Assembly (NCBI GenBank): GCA_030430575.1
Contig: JAUIKF010000046.1
Location: 1 to 64,000, forward strand
DNA: 64,000 nucleotides
Origin: Bacteroidia bacterium
Lineage (GTDB): Bacteria; Bacteroidota; Bacteroidia; J057
Direction: 5' to 3'
This document shows, one piece after another, positions 35,264 through 44,403 of this stretch. The position numbers and the translations under genes are program-made. The notes below the pieces were generated by a model. The model saw only the letters and a list, made by a program, of their open reading frames with translations. It was not told where the DNA came from and made no database searches. Within the stretch, counting starts at the first letter, position 1. Every line of letters starts with the position of its first letter.

Positions 35264-35500
35264 ACCCAAAACTTGAAACCCAGAACTTAGGAATGAGAGA
35301 TAAACAATTGTCGTGTTTAGGGTTGGTTTTGATTGATGAATATCGAACAAGGATTGATGATTTATGAAGTAATGAGGTTTTCCCTTCAAAAATCCTTGTT
35401 CTGCAATCCTTGTTCTGAAATCGATCTAGCCTATTTGGTTGTTGACAAATAGTATATCGGACAGGTATTGATGACCTAAAACTTAAAACCCAGAACTTAG
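35264..35500. repeat. 27-bp direct repeats and TATCGAACAAGG elements
   Basis: ACCCAAAACTTGAAACCCAG (35264 onward) and ACCTAAAACTTAAAACCCAG (35474 onward) are 27-bp direct repeats 210 bp apart with two differences. Between them are TATCGAACAAGGATTG and CAATCCTTGTTC pieces of an intergenic repeat also at 44112-44200 and near 23800. No gene is seen in 35204-35509. Confidence 0.6.
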
Positions 35501-35509
35501 AACGTTCCT

Positions 35510-38500
35510 ATGATCCCCCTCAAACTCACCCTTCAAGGGCTTTATTCCTACCAAGATCAGCCCCAGACGATAGACTTCGCCAAGCTCACCGAGGCGCAGA
35601 TATTTGGGATATTTGGGGCGACGGGCAGTGGGAAGTCCGCCCTCCTGGAGGCGATGACTTATGCCCTCTACGGCAAGACCGTCCGCCTCAATCAGGCCGA
35701 TGGCCTGAAATACAACCTCATGAACCTCAAGTCGAATCAGTTCTTGATCGACTTTGAGTTTGCGTCGGAACTAACCGAACGCAAGCACTATCGCATCACC
35801 GTGAAGGCGCGCCGCAACTCCAAGCGGTTTGGAGACATCACGACGCCTGAACGGATGGCGTATGTCTGGGAAAAGGAGGAATGGAAGCCCTTTGAGGTAA
35901 AGGAAATTGAGGACATCATCGGGCTTTCGTATGAGAACTTCGTGCGCACCACCATCATCCCCCAGGGGCAGTTTCAGGAGTTTATCAGCTTGGGACCGGC
36001 GGACCGCACACGGATGATGAAGGAGCTGTTTAAGCTCAATAAGTACGATCTCGGGTTCAAGGCCGCGAGCTTGGATCAAAAAAATAAAATGGCCATCGTG
36101 GCACAGGAGACCTTGCTGACGCAGCTGGCCGCCGCCACACCTGCCGCACTCACGGAGGTCAACGACCGCCTTCACTCAACTGCCGAGGCGCAGCAGCAGG
36201 CTACCGAAGCGCTCAAAAAGCAGGAAGCCGAAGCGCATCGCATGGAAGCGCTGAAAGCGCTTTTTGAGCGATTTGCGGCCCAGAAGCAGGAGCTGGAAGC
36301 CCTGAAAGCACAGAAGCCTGGCTTTGAGAAAAGGAGCGAGACCTTGCGGCAATATGAGCTTTGTCTGCTGCAATTTCAGCCGATTATGCAGCGGATCGAT
36401 GAGTTGAAGGACGAATTGGAGAAAGTACAAAAAAGCCTGCAAGTGAAGCAGGAGACCTTGGAGGATTTGGGGCAAAGGCTACCTGTCGCGGAGCAGAGTT
36501 TTACCAAAGTCCAACAGCAATACCTCCAACGTGCACAGCTTCTGACAGAAGCCGAAGAGTACGAACGCATCCTCGAATTGCGGGAGATGGAGGCCGCCAA
36601 TATTGCCCTGCAAAAGCGGATCGGCGATGGCAAGGAGGCCATCAAATTGAAGCGCGCGGAAGTGGATGACTTTCGCCTCCGCCGTGAGCAGCTCACGGAG
36701 CAGTTGGCGAAGCAGCGAAATGCGCTTCCCAAACTCAGCGTGATCCTGGAGCTTCGCGGCTGGATGGAGCAGCTTGCGACATTGGAGCGAGGGGCAGAAG
36801 AGGTACAGGCAAAAGTAGCAGAAGCTGACCGCCAAATGGCTGATTGTCAGCAGCGAAAGGCCGTTATCCTCGCCCAAACATCCCTTTTGCCCGCCCAATA
36901 CACGCTTGCTTTTGACCAGCTTTTGCCCATTATCCTACAGACACAAACCCAACAAGCATCCGAACTCGCCACTGCCAACGAAGCGATTGCCTCCCTTTCT
37001 GCCAAAACTCAGTTGAAGCAATTTGCAGAAACGCTGAAAGAAGGCGACCCTTGTCCCCTGTGTGGGGCGACACACCATCCCAATGTGAAGGAGTTTGAGC
37101 AGCTCGATTATCAATTGACTGCCCAGCAAACAGCAGCGAAGCAGTTTCAGGAAGGGGTTTCTAAGGCCCAACAAGCACATGTGCGACTGACAGCTTTGGC
37201 GGAAGAAGTCAGGCGCATTGAGGAGGTACAGCTAGATTTGGGCAAAAAAATGGCGGCGCATCAAGAAGCCATCGATAAACACGAAGCCACCTTCAAATGG
37301 CCTGAATATAAGGGCAAAGACCGTGTAGCCCTCAAGGCAGAACTCGCTCAGGTCGAGCAGGCCAATACGGCCATTGAGCAGCTAGAAAGCAATCGAGAGG
37401 TATTGGACAAAAGCCTGCAAACCGAGACGGAAAATTTGGAACGCTACCAGAAGGCTGTCGAGCTACTCTCAGGCCAATTTCAGCAAGCAGACGCCACCTT
37501 TCAGGCTTCTCTGAAAGCGTTGAAGCAAGTGGACTATACAGCCCTCAAAGGCGAGTCGACCCACAAGCTCGAAGGGCTGGCCGAAGCACGGAGGCAAGCC
37601 CATGAAGAATTGGAAACCCTTTTTGCCCAGACGGAACAGCATCTCAAGCAACTCCGCGACAAACTGGCCGGTCTCAAGGGCGAAGCAGAAATCCAGCTCA
37701 ATCAGGAAAAAACGACCACTCAAAAACTTGTCAAGCAGCAAAAACTGCTACAAGCCCAATTGGAAGCTTCTGACTTCCAGCAGATGGCTGAGGTGAATGA
37801 ATTGCTGGGACTGGCGCTCACTCCTTCGACTGAGCGGGACGCCATCAATCGCTTCCACCAGCAGCTTCACAGCGCAGAAGCGGCCTTTGGCGAGCTGGAA
37901 GCCCAGACCAAGGGTAAGGCGTATGACACAGCAGCGTTTGACGCGTTGGCGGCAAAGATTGCAGAAGCGCAAGCGCATATCACCCAGCTCACGCGTGAGC
38001 TGGGCGGCTTGCAGCAGGAGCAACAGCGCCTGAAGGCGCAGTTGGAGGAAAAAGAGAAGCTGAACGCAGAATTGGAACGCTTGCAGGTGCGAGCGGAAAA
38101 TATCAAGACATTAAAGAACCTGTTTCGCAGCAGTGGATTTGTCAACTATGTCTCCACCATATACCTTCAAAACCTCTGCGTGGCTGCCAATGACCGCTTT
38201 CGCAAACTCACGCGAGGTGCCCTGCATCTAGAGACGAAAGAAGATAACACCTTCATTGTCAGGGACTTTCTCAACGATGGGCAACCACGCTCCATCAAAA
38301 CGCTGTCGGGCGGCCAGACTTTCCAGGCGGCTTTGTCGCTGGCCCTTGCGCTGGCCGATCAGGTCCAGCAACAGGCCCAAGCCAAGCAAAACTTCTTCTT
38401 CATCGACGAAGGATTTGGCACCCAGGATCGCGAGGCGCTACAAGCTATTTTTGAAACCCTCAAATCCCTACGCCGAGAAAACCGTATAGTGGGGATCATC

Positions 38501-38599
38501 TCCCACGTGGAGGAGCTTCAGCAGGAAATAGATTCCTATTTGCTGATCTCAAGCGACCCCGAACGAGGAAGCCTCGTGAAGGCGAGTTGGGAGAACTAA
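35510..38599 (+). CDS. sbcC: Nuclease SbcCD subunit C
   Basis: This 1029-residue SMC-like ATPase has a Walker A GATGSGKS (36-43), long coiled coils with a CPLC zinc hook (515-518), the ABC signature LSGGQTFQAALSLALALA (about 932) and Walker B FFFIDEGFGTQD (about 963). It works with the SbcD nuclease to cut DNA hairpins and protein-blocked ends, notably replicating palindromes. The usual sbcD gene is not next to it. The hook spacing and length are usual for the family. Confidence 0.9.
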   Translation: MIPLKLTLQGLYSYQDQPQTIDFAKLTEAQIFGIFGATGSGKSALLEAMTYALYGKTVRLNQADGLKYNLMNLKSNQFLIDFEFASELTERKHYRITVKARRNSKRFGDITTPERMAYVWEKEEWKPFEVKEIEDIIGLSYENFVRTTIIPQGQFQEFISLGPADRTRMMKELFKLNKYDLGFKAASLDQKNKMAIVAQETLLTQLAAATPAALTEVNDRLHSTAEAQQQATEALKKQEAEAHRMEALKALFERFAAQKQELEALKAQKPGFEKRSETLRQYELCLLQFQPIMQRIDELKDELEKVQKSLQVKQETLEDLGQRLPVAEQSFTKVQQQYLQRAQLLTEAEEYERILELREMEAANIALQKRIGDGKEAIKLKRAEVDDFRLRREQLTEQLAKQRNALPKLSVILELRGWMEQLATLERGAEEVQAKVAEADRQMADCQQRKAVILAQTSLLPAQYTLAFDQLLPIILQTQTQQASELATANEAIASLSAKTQLKQFAETLKEGDPCPLCGATHHPNVKEFEQLDYQLTAQQTAAKQFQEGVSKAQQAHVRLTALAEEVRRIEEVQLDLGKKMAAHQEAIDKHEATFKWPEYKGKDRVALKAELAQVEQANTAIEQLESNREVLDKSLQTETENLERYQKAVELLSGQFQQADATFQASLKALKQVDYTALKGESTHKLEGLAEARRQAHEELETLFAQTEQHLKQLRDKLAGLKGEAEIQLNQEKTTTQKLVKQQKLLQAQLEASDFQQMAEVNELLGLALTPSTERDAINRFHQQLHSAEAAFGELEAQTKGKAYDTAAFDALAAKIAEAQAHITQLTRELGGLQQEQQRLKAQLEEKEKLNAELERLQVRAENIKTLKNLFRSSGFVNYVSTIYLQNLCVAANDRFRKLTRGALHLETKEDNTFIVRDFLNDGQPRSIKTLSGGQTFQAALSLALALADQVQQQAQAKQNFFFIDEGFGTQDREALQAIFETLKSLRRENRIVGIISHVEELQQEIDSYLLISSDPERGSLVKASWEN

Positions 38600-38762
38600 A
38601 AATTGAAAATGGAGAATTGAAAATGAGCGAAAAAATCTTCCCATTTTCTCCTAATTATCCCTTCAACACCCTCAGGGCAAGCATTTAATCATTTATTCAT
38701 CTAATCATTCCATTCTCTCATTCCTTCATTCTCTCATTCTCTCATTCTCTCATTAAAACTCA
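38600..38762. repeat. Low-complexity intergenic stretch
   Basis: A run of TCATTCTC/ATTCTCTCATT units precedes the AAA ATPase gene, after an AAAATTGAAAATGGAGAATT stretch. The units repeat with a 9-10 bp period at 38696-38756. No gene is seen. Similar units are at 21610-21650 and 29545-29575. Confidence 0.5.
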
Positions 38763-39845
38763 ATGCCTAAATTATTAAAAGCCTACGATTCCTACGGCGA
38801 CCTCGAACCCCCTTACTTTTTTACGTTTTGCTACGATGCCTTTCCCTCAAGCGTGAAATTGAATATCCGATTGCGGTCCCAACGTGAAAAGATTGAGGCG
38901 GTATTGGCAGCCGTTGATATGGATGTATATGCGCTTAACACGGTGTATAAAAATTGGCGGACGGACGGGGTAAAGAATCCCGATCCTTCTAAGGATTTTC
39001 CCTTTCAGCATTTGCTGAAAAGTGACTCTCACAAACTCCTTGTGTGGATCGACTTATCAGATAATAGCCTGAGCATTGACTGCTATTATGACTTAGCTGA
39101 CACGGAAGTAGAAGCCTGGGTGCTAGCGACATGTCATCGCCTACGTACAGAGTTTGCCGAAGAGCGTACCCATACGTTCAAGGTGCTCGCCCGTTCTGAC
39201 CGTCAATTCTACACAGAAGATGTCAATACAGGTGATTTTTCGGTTGTAGCGGTTGACGAGCTGTATAATGATGATTTCCAGGAAATTGATTCCATTATTT
39301 GTGAGTCGATGGGCAAAAGTGAAGCGGGGTTGATTCTCTTGCATGGAGAACCAGGAACGGGGAAGACATCCTATATCAAAAATTTGATCTGCAAATTTCA
39401 AGAGAAGGTCTTCATTTTTATCCAAAATGAATTTGTGCAGGACTTGCTGAAGCCCGAATTCATTTCCTTCTTATTGAAACACCGCGACGCTGTATTGATC
39501 ATTGAAGACGCTGAGAAAGTCATCATCTCTCGTGAGCATTCCTCGGAAGGCTCAGTGGTCTCTACCATCCTCCAATTGACTGATGGCCTTTTCAGCGACT
39601 ACCTCAATATCAAGATTATCTGCACCTTCAATACCGGTATTGACAAGGTCGATAAGGCCCTGGTCCGCAAAGGCCGATTGATCGCCAAGTATGAGTTTAA
39701 GCCTTTGACAGCAGAGAAAACAGCTAAGCTGCTCCAGTCCCTCGGGTACGAGGCGAAGGAGAAAGTCATGACGCTAGCGGATATATTCAAATTGAAGCAC
39801 AAGGACTTCAATGGGGAGGAGAAGAAGGCGAAGATTGGGTTTTGA
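38763..39845 (+). CDS. Bcs1-like AAA ATPase
   Basis: This 360-residue protein has an N-terminal ~185-residue region of unknown fold and a C-terminal AAA domain. Walker A is GEPGTGKT (about 194-201) and Walker B is VLIIEDAEKV, with ED at the catalytic position. STILQLTDGLFSDYLN and IICTFNTG match the sensor region, and VRKGRL is arginine-finger-like. This arrangement resembles Bcs1-type and phage or plasmid AAA ATPases more than proteases. It has no membrane anchor. Role unknown. Confidence 0.7.
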   Translation: MPKLLKAYDSYGDLEPPYFFTFCYDAFPSSVKLNIRLRSQREKIEAVLAAVDMDVYALNTVYKNWRTDGVKNPDPSKDFPFQHLLKSDSHKLLVWIDLSDNSLSIDCYYDLADTEVEAWVLATCHRLRTEFAEERTHTFKVLARSDRQFYTEDVNTGDFSVVAVDELYNDDFQEIDSIICESMGKSEAGLILLHGEPGTGKTSYIKNLICKFQEKVFIFIQNEFVQDLLKPEFISFLLKHRDAVLIIEDAEKVIISREHSSEGSVVSTILQLTDGLFSDYLNIKIICTFNTGIDKVDKALVRKGRLIAKYEFKPLTAEKTAKLLQSLGYEAKEKVMTLADIFKLKHKDFNGEEKKAKIGF

Positions 39846-39920
39846 GGGGGAGTGGAAAGTAAAAATAAAAAATAACTAACAAGGAAGGCTAAAGGAAATA
39901 TATCAAAAGGCTTAGACAGT

Positions 39921-40514
39921 ATGGCCCATTACAATTTTGAGTTTTTCAACAAAGTAGAAAAGGCCATTCATTGGGGCAAGCCTGTTGAGGAACAATTGGA
40001 GGCGCTGTCCCAATTCGATGATATAACTGTTGCAGATATCCAGGAAATGGCAGCTACATGCCATAAAAGTGCCCAAGCAGGAATTCTGTTGGAGTACTTA
40101 GGCTATGAAAGACTCAAACCTTATTCACCCCTGTTTTTAGAATTCCTCCAAGACATGAACTGGTGTGGCGGAGCAGGAGCCGCAACGATGCTCACGAAGG
40201 CTGGAAAGGAAATCATTCCTGAGATACAAAGGGTTTTCAAGGAGGTAGCAAATGATGCCATCTGGCACTATTGGATTTTGCTGGGAATCGTTCAGCGTTT
40301 TGACAAGGACTTGATTTTAATCTTAAAAAGCGACTTGTTAGCCCTTATTCAAAGGGCGGACAAGGAAGGGGCCGCGATTCAGGCCCTCGTTACCCTAAAG
40401 GAAAGCGCTCTACTGACAGAGAAAGAAGTATTGACTCATTATCATTATTTACTCAAAAAATACGAAGGAGATCCCTACTGGATTGAAGATTTGAATGAAG
40501 CGTTATCCCCATGA
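39921..40514 (+). CDS. DUF5071-like protein
   Basis: This 197-residue soluble helical protein has a C-terminal DUF5071-like core (LGYERLKPYSPLFLEFLQDM, NWCGGAGAATMLTKAG, AIWHYWILLGIVQ). It is probably a HEAT-like helical repeat. The last codons overlap the ATG of the 46-residue membrane protein (ATGA). Confidence 0.65.
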   Translation: MAHYNFEFFNKVEKAIHWGKPVEEQLEALSQFDDITVADIQEMAATCHKSAQAGILLEYLGYERLKPYSPLFLEFLQDMNWCGGAGAATMLTKAGKEIIPEIQRVFKEVANDAIWHYWILLGIVQRFDKDLILILKSDLLALIQRADKEGAAIQALVTLKESALLTEKEVLTHYHYLLKKYEGDPYWIEDLNEALSP

Positions 40515-40651
40515 AAAATAGCATCCTGAGAACCTTTATCATCTTTGGCATTTTCCTGGGATATTTTGGATTAAGGGATCTCCCTAATTTTGCCTGGCTT
40601 TCCAATGGACTTGCCCTGTTTTACATTTATTCCCTTATCTTGTATCAGTGA
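40511..40651 (+). CDS. 46-residue membrane protein
   Basis: This very short gene encodes two hydrophobic segments (ILRTFIIFGIFLGYFGLRD, then FAWLSNGLALFYIYSLI) with a charged N terminus, so a double-spanning or single-spanning peptide is likely. Its ATG overlaps the preceding stop as ATGA, and its TGA overlaps the GTG of the next gene as GTGA. This tight coupling on both sides strongly suggests that it is translated. It may be an accessory of the sensor kinase that follows. Confidence 0.65.
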   Translation: MKNSILRTFIIFGIFLGYFGLRDLPNFAWLSNGLALFYIYSLILYQ

Positions 40652-43600
40652 AAAAGAATACCCCATGGCTTATCAGCTTTATGCTGCTTCTACCCTTATG
40701 GCCAACCCTGGCCTTTTCTCAAGAAGCAACCCCATCCCCTGACACTGATTCTCTCCTCCAAGTATGGCATGATGAGGGTATCCCTGATTCCAGCCGTTTC
40801 CAAGCAAGGCTTACGATGATCTCCCAGCTCAGCGACAAACAGGCCGACACAGCGGTAGTATGGTCTCGCCGCTTGATCGAACAGGTTGAAGTATTGGGGG
40901 CAACGGAATGGACCAAAAAGGCAGAACAGGCCTTGTCCAAGAACCTAATCCTTTTAGGGTTTAATACCTTTGTAGCGGGAAAATACACGGATCGAGCGAA
41001 GAATAAGCTTGCGGCAGCGTACATTTTAGAAGGGTTTGAAATAGATAAAAAGTACCAAGCTTATACTGAGATGTCTCGTGCGATGCTGGTCTTGGGATAT
41101 ATCCATAAATATCAGGAGGAGATGGAATTGGCTTTGGAGAAGTTTGAAACTGCAGTGAAGTATGGGGAACTGGCCAAAAACCCGCTGGCGCTATGCAATG
41201 CGATTCGACAAGTAGGGGCCATCCAGATGATGACAGGAGATAACCAAGGCGCCCTCGCTAACTATGAGAAGGCAGTTGTCCTAGCTAGGGAGACGGGCGT
41301 CCGCAAGGAGGTGGCAAATAGCTTGACTCAACTTGGTCTTTTGACCAACCGGATGGGTCAATTTGAGGAATCGCTAGCATATCAGCAAGAGGCGTTAGGC
41401 ATATACCTAGAAGGAGATACCGCACAAGAAACCGTTGCTAGGGAAGTAAGCATCTCCATGATCAATTTTGGGGTGGTGTTAGATAATCTGGGACAAGCAG
41501 AAGCATCGCTTGCCATTTACCAAAGGGCGCTGAACCTCCTAGCACCTTTTGACGAAAAGCGCTATATCGCCAAGATACAGCAAAATATGGGGTTGATCTA
41601 TGCCAATCAGGGAAAGGTACAGCAGGCGATCGAATCAACTGAGAAAGCACTTGCCAATAAACGGGCCATCGATGACCAGCGCGGTATAGTCAGTTCTTTT
41701 GCAAAACTGGGCAACTTTAAGACAAGGGAAGCCAATTTCCCCGAAGCAATGGCCTACTACAACCAAGCCCTTGCACTGGCCAAGGAAATAGGCGTGCAAA
41801 CCCAGATCATTTCTATTCAGCACAATATGGCTGAGTTGTATGTGAGTCAAGGGGAAAATGAGCAAGCGGCTAACTTCTTTTTGCAGAACATTGAAACATC
41901 GGAGCAGTTGGAAATGCCCAGGTCTGTTGCTACAAACTTATTGGCGCTAGGGAAAGTGAAAACCCTCATGGGACAAGACTCAATGGCCTTGATTCACTTG
42001 CAGCGTGGCCTGGAAATTTCCAGGTCTATAAAGCACAAAGTTGGAGAAGGAGAGGCCTTAGAAGCGTTAGGGGATTTTCACTATCAGCAAAGGGAACTTG
42101 TACGGGCAGAGCAGTTGTACCGAGAAGCGTTGAAGTGTTATTCAGAAATAGGCAATCAATTGGGGACTACCACTGTCCGGAACCAATTGCATCAGTTGCT
42201 GAATGAGACCCAACGGCCTGCAGAGGTCCTGGAATACGGGGCCCAAGTCCTGGCTATGAGCCAGAATCTCCGTAATGTCGAAGAAATAGAAAAAGCGGCT
42301 TTTAACCTCTATGAGGCATATCGCGCAGCAGGCAAAAACACCTTGGCATTGGAGATGTATGAGCTGCACCAGCAGATGCGTGACAGCCTGGATACGGAGG
42401 AAAACCAACGGGCCATCCTCCGCCAACGCTACGCTTATGCCTACCAAGAGCAAGCGCTCAAAGACAGCCTTGAATTTGTCCAGCAGCGGGCAGAGCAAGA
42501 CCTGGAACACCAGCAGGAAATATCCCAACGCAATTACCTGATAGGCGGTGTTTTAGGATTGTTGCTGGTCAGCCTCTTGGGATTTCTCTTCTTCCGCAAT
42601 CAGCAGCGTATCCGCCTGCGTGAGCGAGAGATGGCCTTGCAACAAGAACGCTATCAGCAAGCCCGCCTTCAAGAACTCGACGAGCTGAAAACGCGCTTTT
42701 TTACCAATATCTCCCATGAATTTCGCACGCCGCTGACCGTCATCCTTGGGATGGCCGAGCAATTGGCAGCTCCTTTTGACCAGGAGCAGAGCCTGATCCG
42801 TCGCAATGGCCGTCGCCTCCTCCGTCTCATCAACCAGCTCCTCGACCTGGCGCGTATGGAGTCCCAGAAAATCACCCTGAACTTCGTTCAAGGCGATATG
42901 GTGAGTTATCTCCGCTACCAGGCAGAATCCTTTCAGTCCATGGCAGAAGAGCGAGAGATATCGCTTCAGGTAGAAACAGAAGTTCCTGAGATCGTCATGG
43001 ACTATGATGCGGAGAAGGTACAAGATTCTGGGGAAGGGATTCCCGCGAATGAACTGCCCCATATCTTTGATCGGTTTTATCAAGGCGGGCAAATCGCGCG
43101 TGACAGCTCTACGGGTATTGGGTTGGCATTGGTAAAGGGCTTGGTAGGGCGAATGGGCGGAGAGATTTCGGTCGAAAGTGAAGTGGGTCGAGGAACTACC
43201 TTTAGCTTTACCCTACCGATACGGCGAGAAGCTGACACACCGCTAGCCTATGCATCTACCGTCTCCGAAGTTCCTTTCGTAGAGACAAACGCCCCACAAA
43301 CGGCTGTTGGAGGGGATCAAGCTGACGATCCTGATCGTCAGCAGGTCCTGATCATCGAGGACAATCCTGACGTCATCACTTACCTGAGCGCCGTTCTAGG
43401 CCCTTCCTACAACTTGCTGACCGCTATGGACGGCACCACAGGCGCCAAAATGGCTTATGAACATATCCCAGACCTTGTGGTCTGTGATGTGATGATGCCT
43501 GGCATGGACGGCTATGAAGTCACAGAAGCCTTAAAAACGGATGCCCGCACCAGCCATATCCCTATCATCCTGCTGACGGCCAAGGCGAGCCAGGACGACA

Positions 43601-44100
43601 AAGTCGCTGGTCTGGTTCATGGAGCAGATGCCTACCTCACCAAGCCATTTGACCGAACAGAGTTGCTTGTGCGAATAGAAAAGCTCCTAGAGCTGCGGCA
43701 GAAACTGCAAGCGCGGTATCGTGAAATGGTGAGTACGGGAGAAGCGACCGTAGTTACGCCTAAAGCGCCCACGCTCGACGAAATATTTCTCCAAAATATC
43801 CGCACGACCATCACCGAAAATATCACCAAGACGGACCTCTCCGTCCATGACCTGTGCGAAGCCGTCAACCTCGCCCGTACCCAGGTGTATCGCAAACTCA
43901 AAGCATTGACAGGAGAGAGCCCCACTCTCTTCATTCGTTCCATCCGCCTGGCGCATGCGCGTCAGCTGTTGGAGACGACAGAATTGACGGTATCAGAGAT
44001 TGCCTACGATGTAGGGTTTTCTGATCCGGGCTACTTCTCTCGGGTATTTGCCGAGGCCTTTGGGGTAAGACCGACGGGCTTTCGGGAAGGGAAGAAGTAG
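40648..44100 (+). CDS. Giant hybrid sensor kinase with TPRs and AraC domain
   Basis: This 1150-residue one-component-like hybrid has a signal peptide, about 14 periplasmic TPRs (to about 590), a TM helix near 630-652, HisKA with phosphorylatable His690 (NISHEFRTPL), an ATPase domain, a receiver domain with Asp947 (CDVMMPGMDGYE) and an AraC HTH at the C terminus. The ATPase domain is abnormal: after MDYDAEKVQ (792) it jumps to DSGEGIP, so the stretch with the N-box (NxxxN) and about 45 residues is missing in frame. G1 (DSGEGIP), F (FDRFYQ) and G2 (STGIGLAL) boxes remain. The kinase may not bind Mg-ATP. Start codon is GTG. Confidence 0.85.
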   Translation: MKKNTPWLISFMLLLPLWPTLAFSQEATPSPDTDSLLQVWHDEGIPDSSRFQARLTMISQLSDKQADTAVVWSRRLIEQVEVLGATEWTKKAEQALSKNLILLGFNTFVAGKYTDRAKNKLAAAYILEGFEIDKKYQAYTEMSRAMLVLGYIHKYQEEMELALEKFETAVKYGELAKNPLALCNAIRQVGAIQMMTGDNQGALANYEKAVVLARETGVRKEVANSLTQLGLLTNRMGQFEESLAYQQEALGIYLEGDTAQETVAREVSISMINFGVVLDNLGQAEASLAIYQRALNLLAPFDEKRYIAKIQQNMGLIYANQGKVQQAIESTEKALANKRAIDDQRGIVSSFAKLGNFKTREANFPEAMAYYNQALALAKEIGVQTQIISIQHNMAELYVSQGENEQAANFFLQNIETSEQLEMPRSVATNLLALGKVKTLMGQDSMALIHLQRGLEISRSIKHKVGEGEALEALGDFHYQQRELVRAEQLYREALKCYSEIGNQLGTTTVRNQLHQLLNETQRPAEVLEYGAQVLAMSQNLRNVEEIEKAAFNLYEAYRAAGKNTLALEMYELHQQMRDSLDTEENQRAILRQRYAYAYQEQALKDSLEFVQQRAEQDLEHQQEISQRNYLIGGVLGLLLVSLLGFLFFRNQQRIRLREREMALQQERYQQARLQELDELKTRFFTNISHEFRTPLTVILGMAEQLAAPFDQEQSLIRRNGRRLLRLINQLLDLARMESQKITLNFVQGDMVSYLRYQAESFQSMAEEREISLQVETEVPEIVMDYDAEKVQDSGEGIPANELPHIFDRFYQGGQIARDSSTGIGLALVKGLVGRMGGEISVESEVGRGTTFSFTLPIRREADTPLAYASTVSEVPFVETNAPQTAVGGDQADDPDRQQVLIIEDNPDVITYLSAVLGPSYNLLTAMDGTTGAKMAYEHIPDLVVCDVMMPGMDGYEVTEALKTDARTSHIPIILLTAKASQDDKVAGLVHGADAYLTKPFDRTELLVRIEKLLELRQKLQARYREMVSTGEATVVTPKAPTLDEIFLQNIRTTITENITKTDLSVHDLCEAVNLARTQVYRKLKALTGESPTLFIRSIRLAHARQLLETTELTVSEIAYDVGFSDPGYFSRVFAEAFGVRPTGFREGKK

Positions 44101-44104
44101 GAGA

Positions 44105-44215
44105 TTGCAGAATATCGAACAAGGCTTGTCCTGAGCCCCGCCGAAGGGATTGGAGAATTAAGATGGGAAAGAGTCTTTATCCTTTAAAAATCCTTGTTCC
44201 GCAATCCTTGTTCGT
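44105..44215. repeat. TATCGAACAAGG inverted repeat with nested module
   Basis: AATATCGAACAAGG (44111 onward) pairs with CAATCCTTGTTC near 44192-44205. The module CTTGTCCTGAGCCCCGCCGA (44125-44144) interrupts the left arm, and the same module is in the elements at 3476 and 5273. The rest of 44216-44403 has no gene that I can see. Confidence 0.55.
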
Positions 44216-44403
44216 AAATCAATTCATATTATAGAAACCTAGTTGGTATTTTAAAAAAATAACAATCTTAATTGACTGAAAATCAGTATCTTACAACCCA
44301 TACAACCACAGTCCCAATCAATGCACCCACAGTCCCCCCTCCTCTGAAGCCCAACTGATAGCTTGCGGTCGAAATGAATTATTCACCTATAACCCAATCT
44401 ATC

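Noticed and set aside
36176-38145. Several antisense open frames within sbcC
   Set aside because: They follow from the GC-rich coiled-coil codon bias of sbcC and show low-complexity Leu-rich or Ser-rich content.
43000-43040. Frameshift or sequencing error in the sensor ATPase domain
   Set aside because: The frame is retained on both sides, so a simple base error does not explain it; a real deletion or assembly collapse of a multiple of three remains possible.
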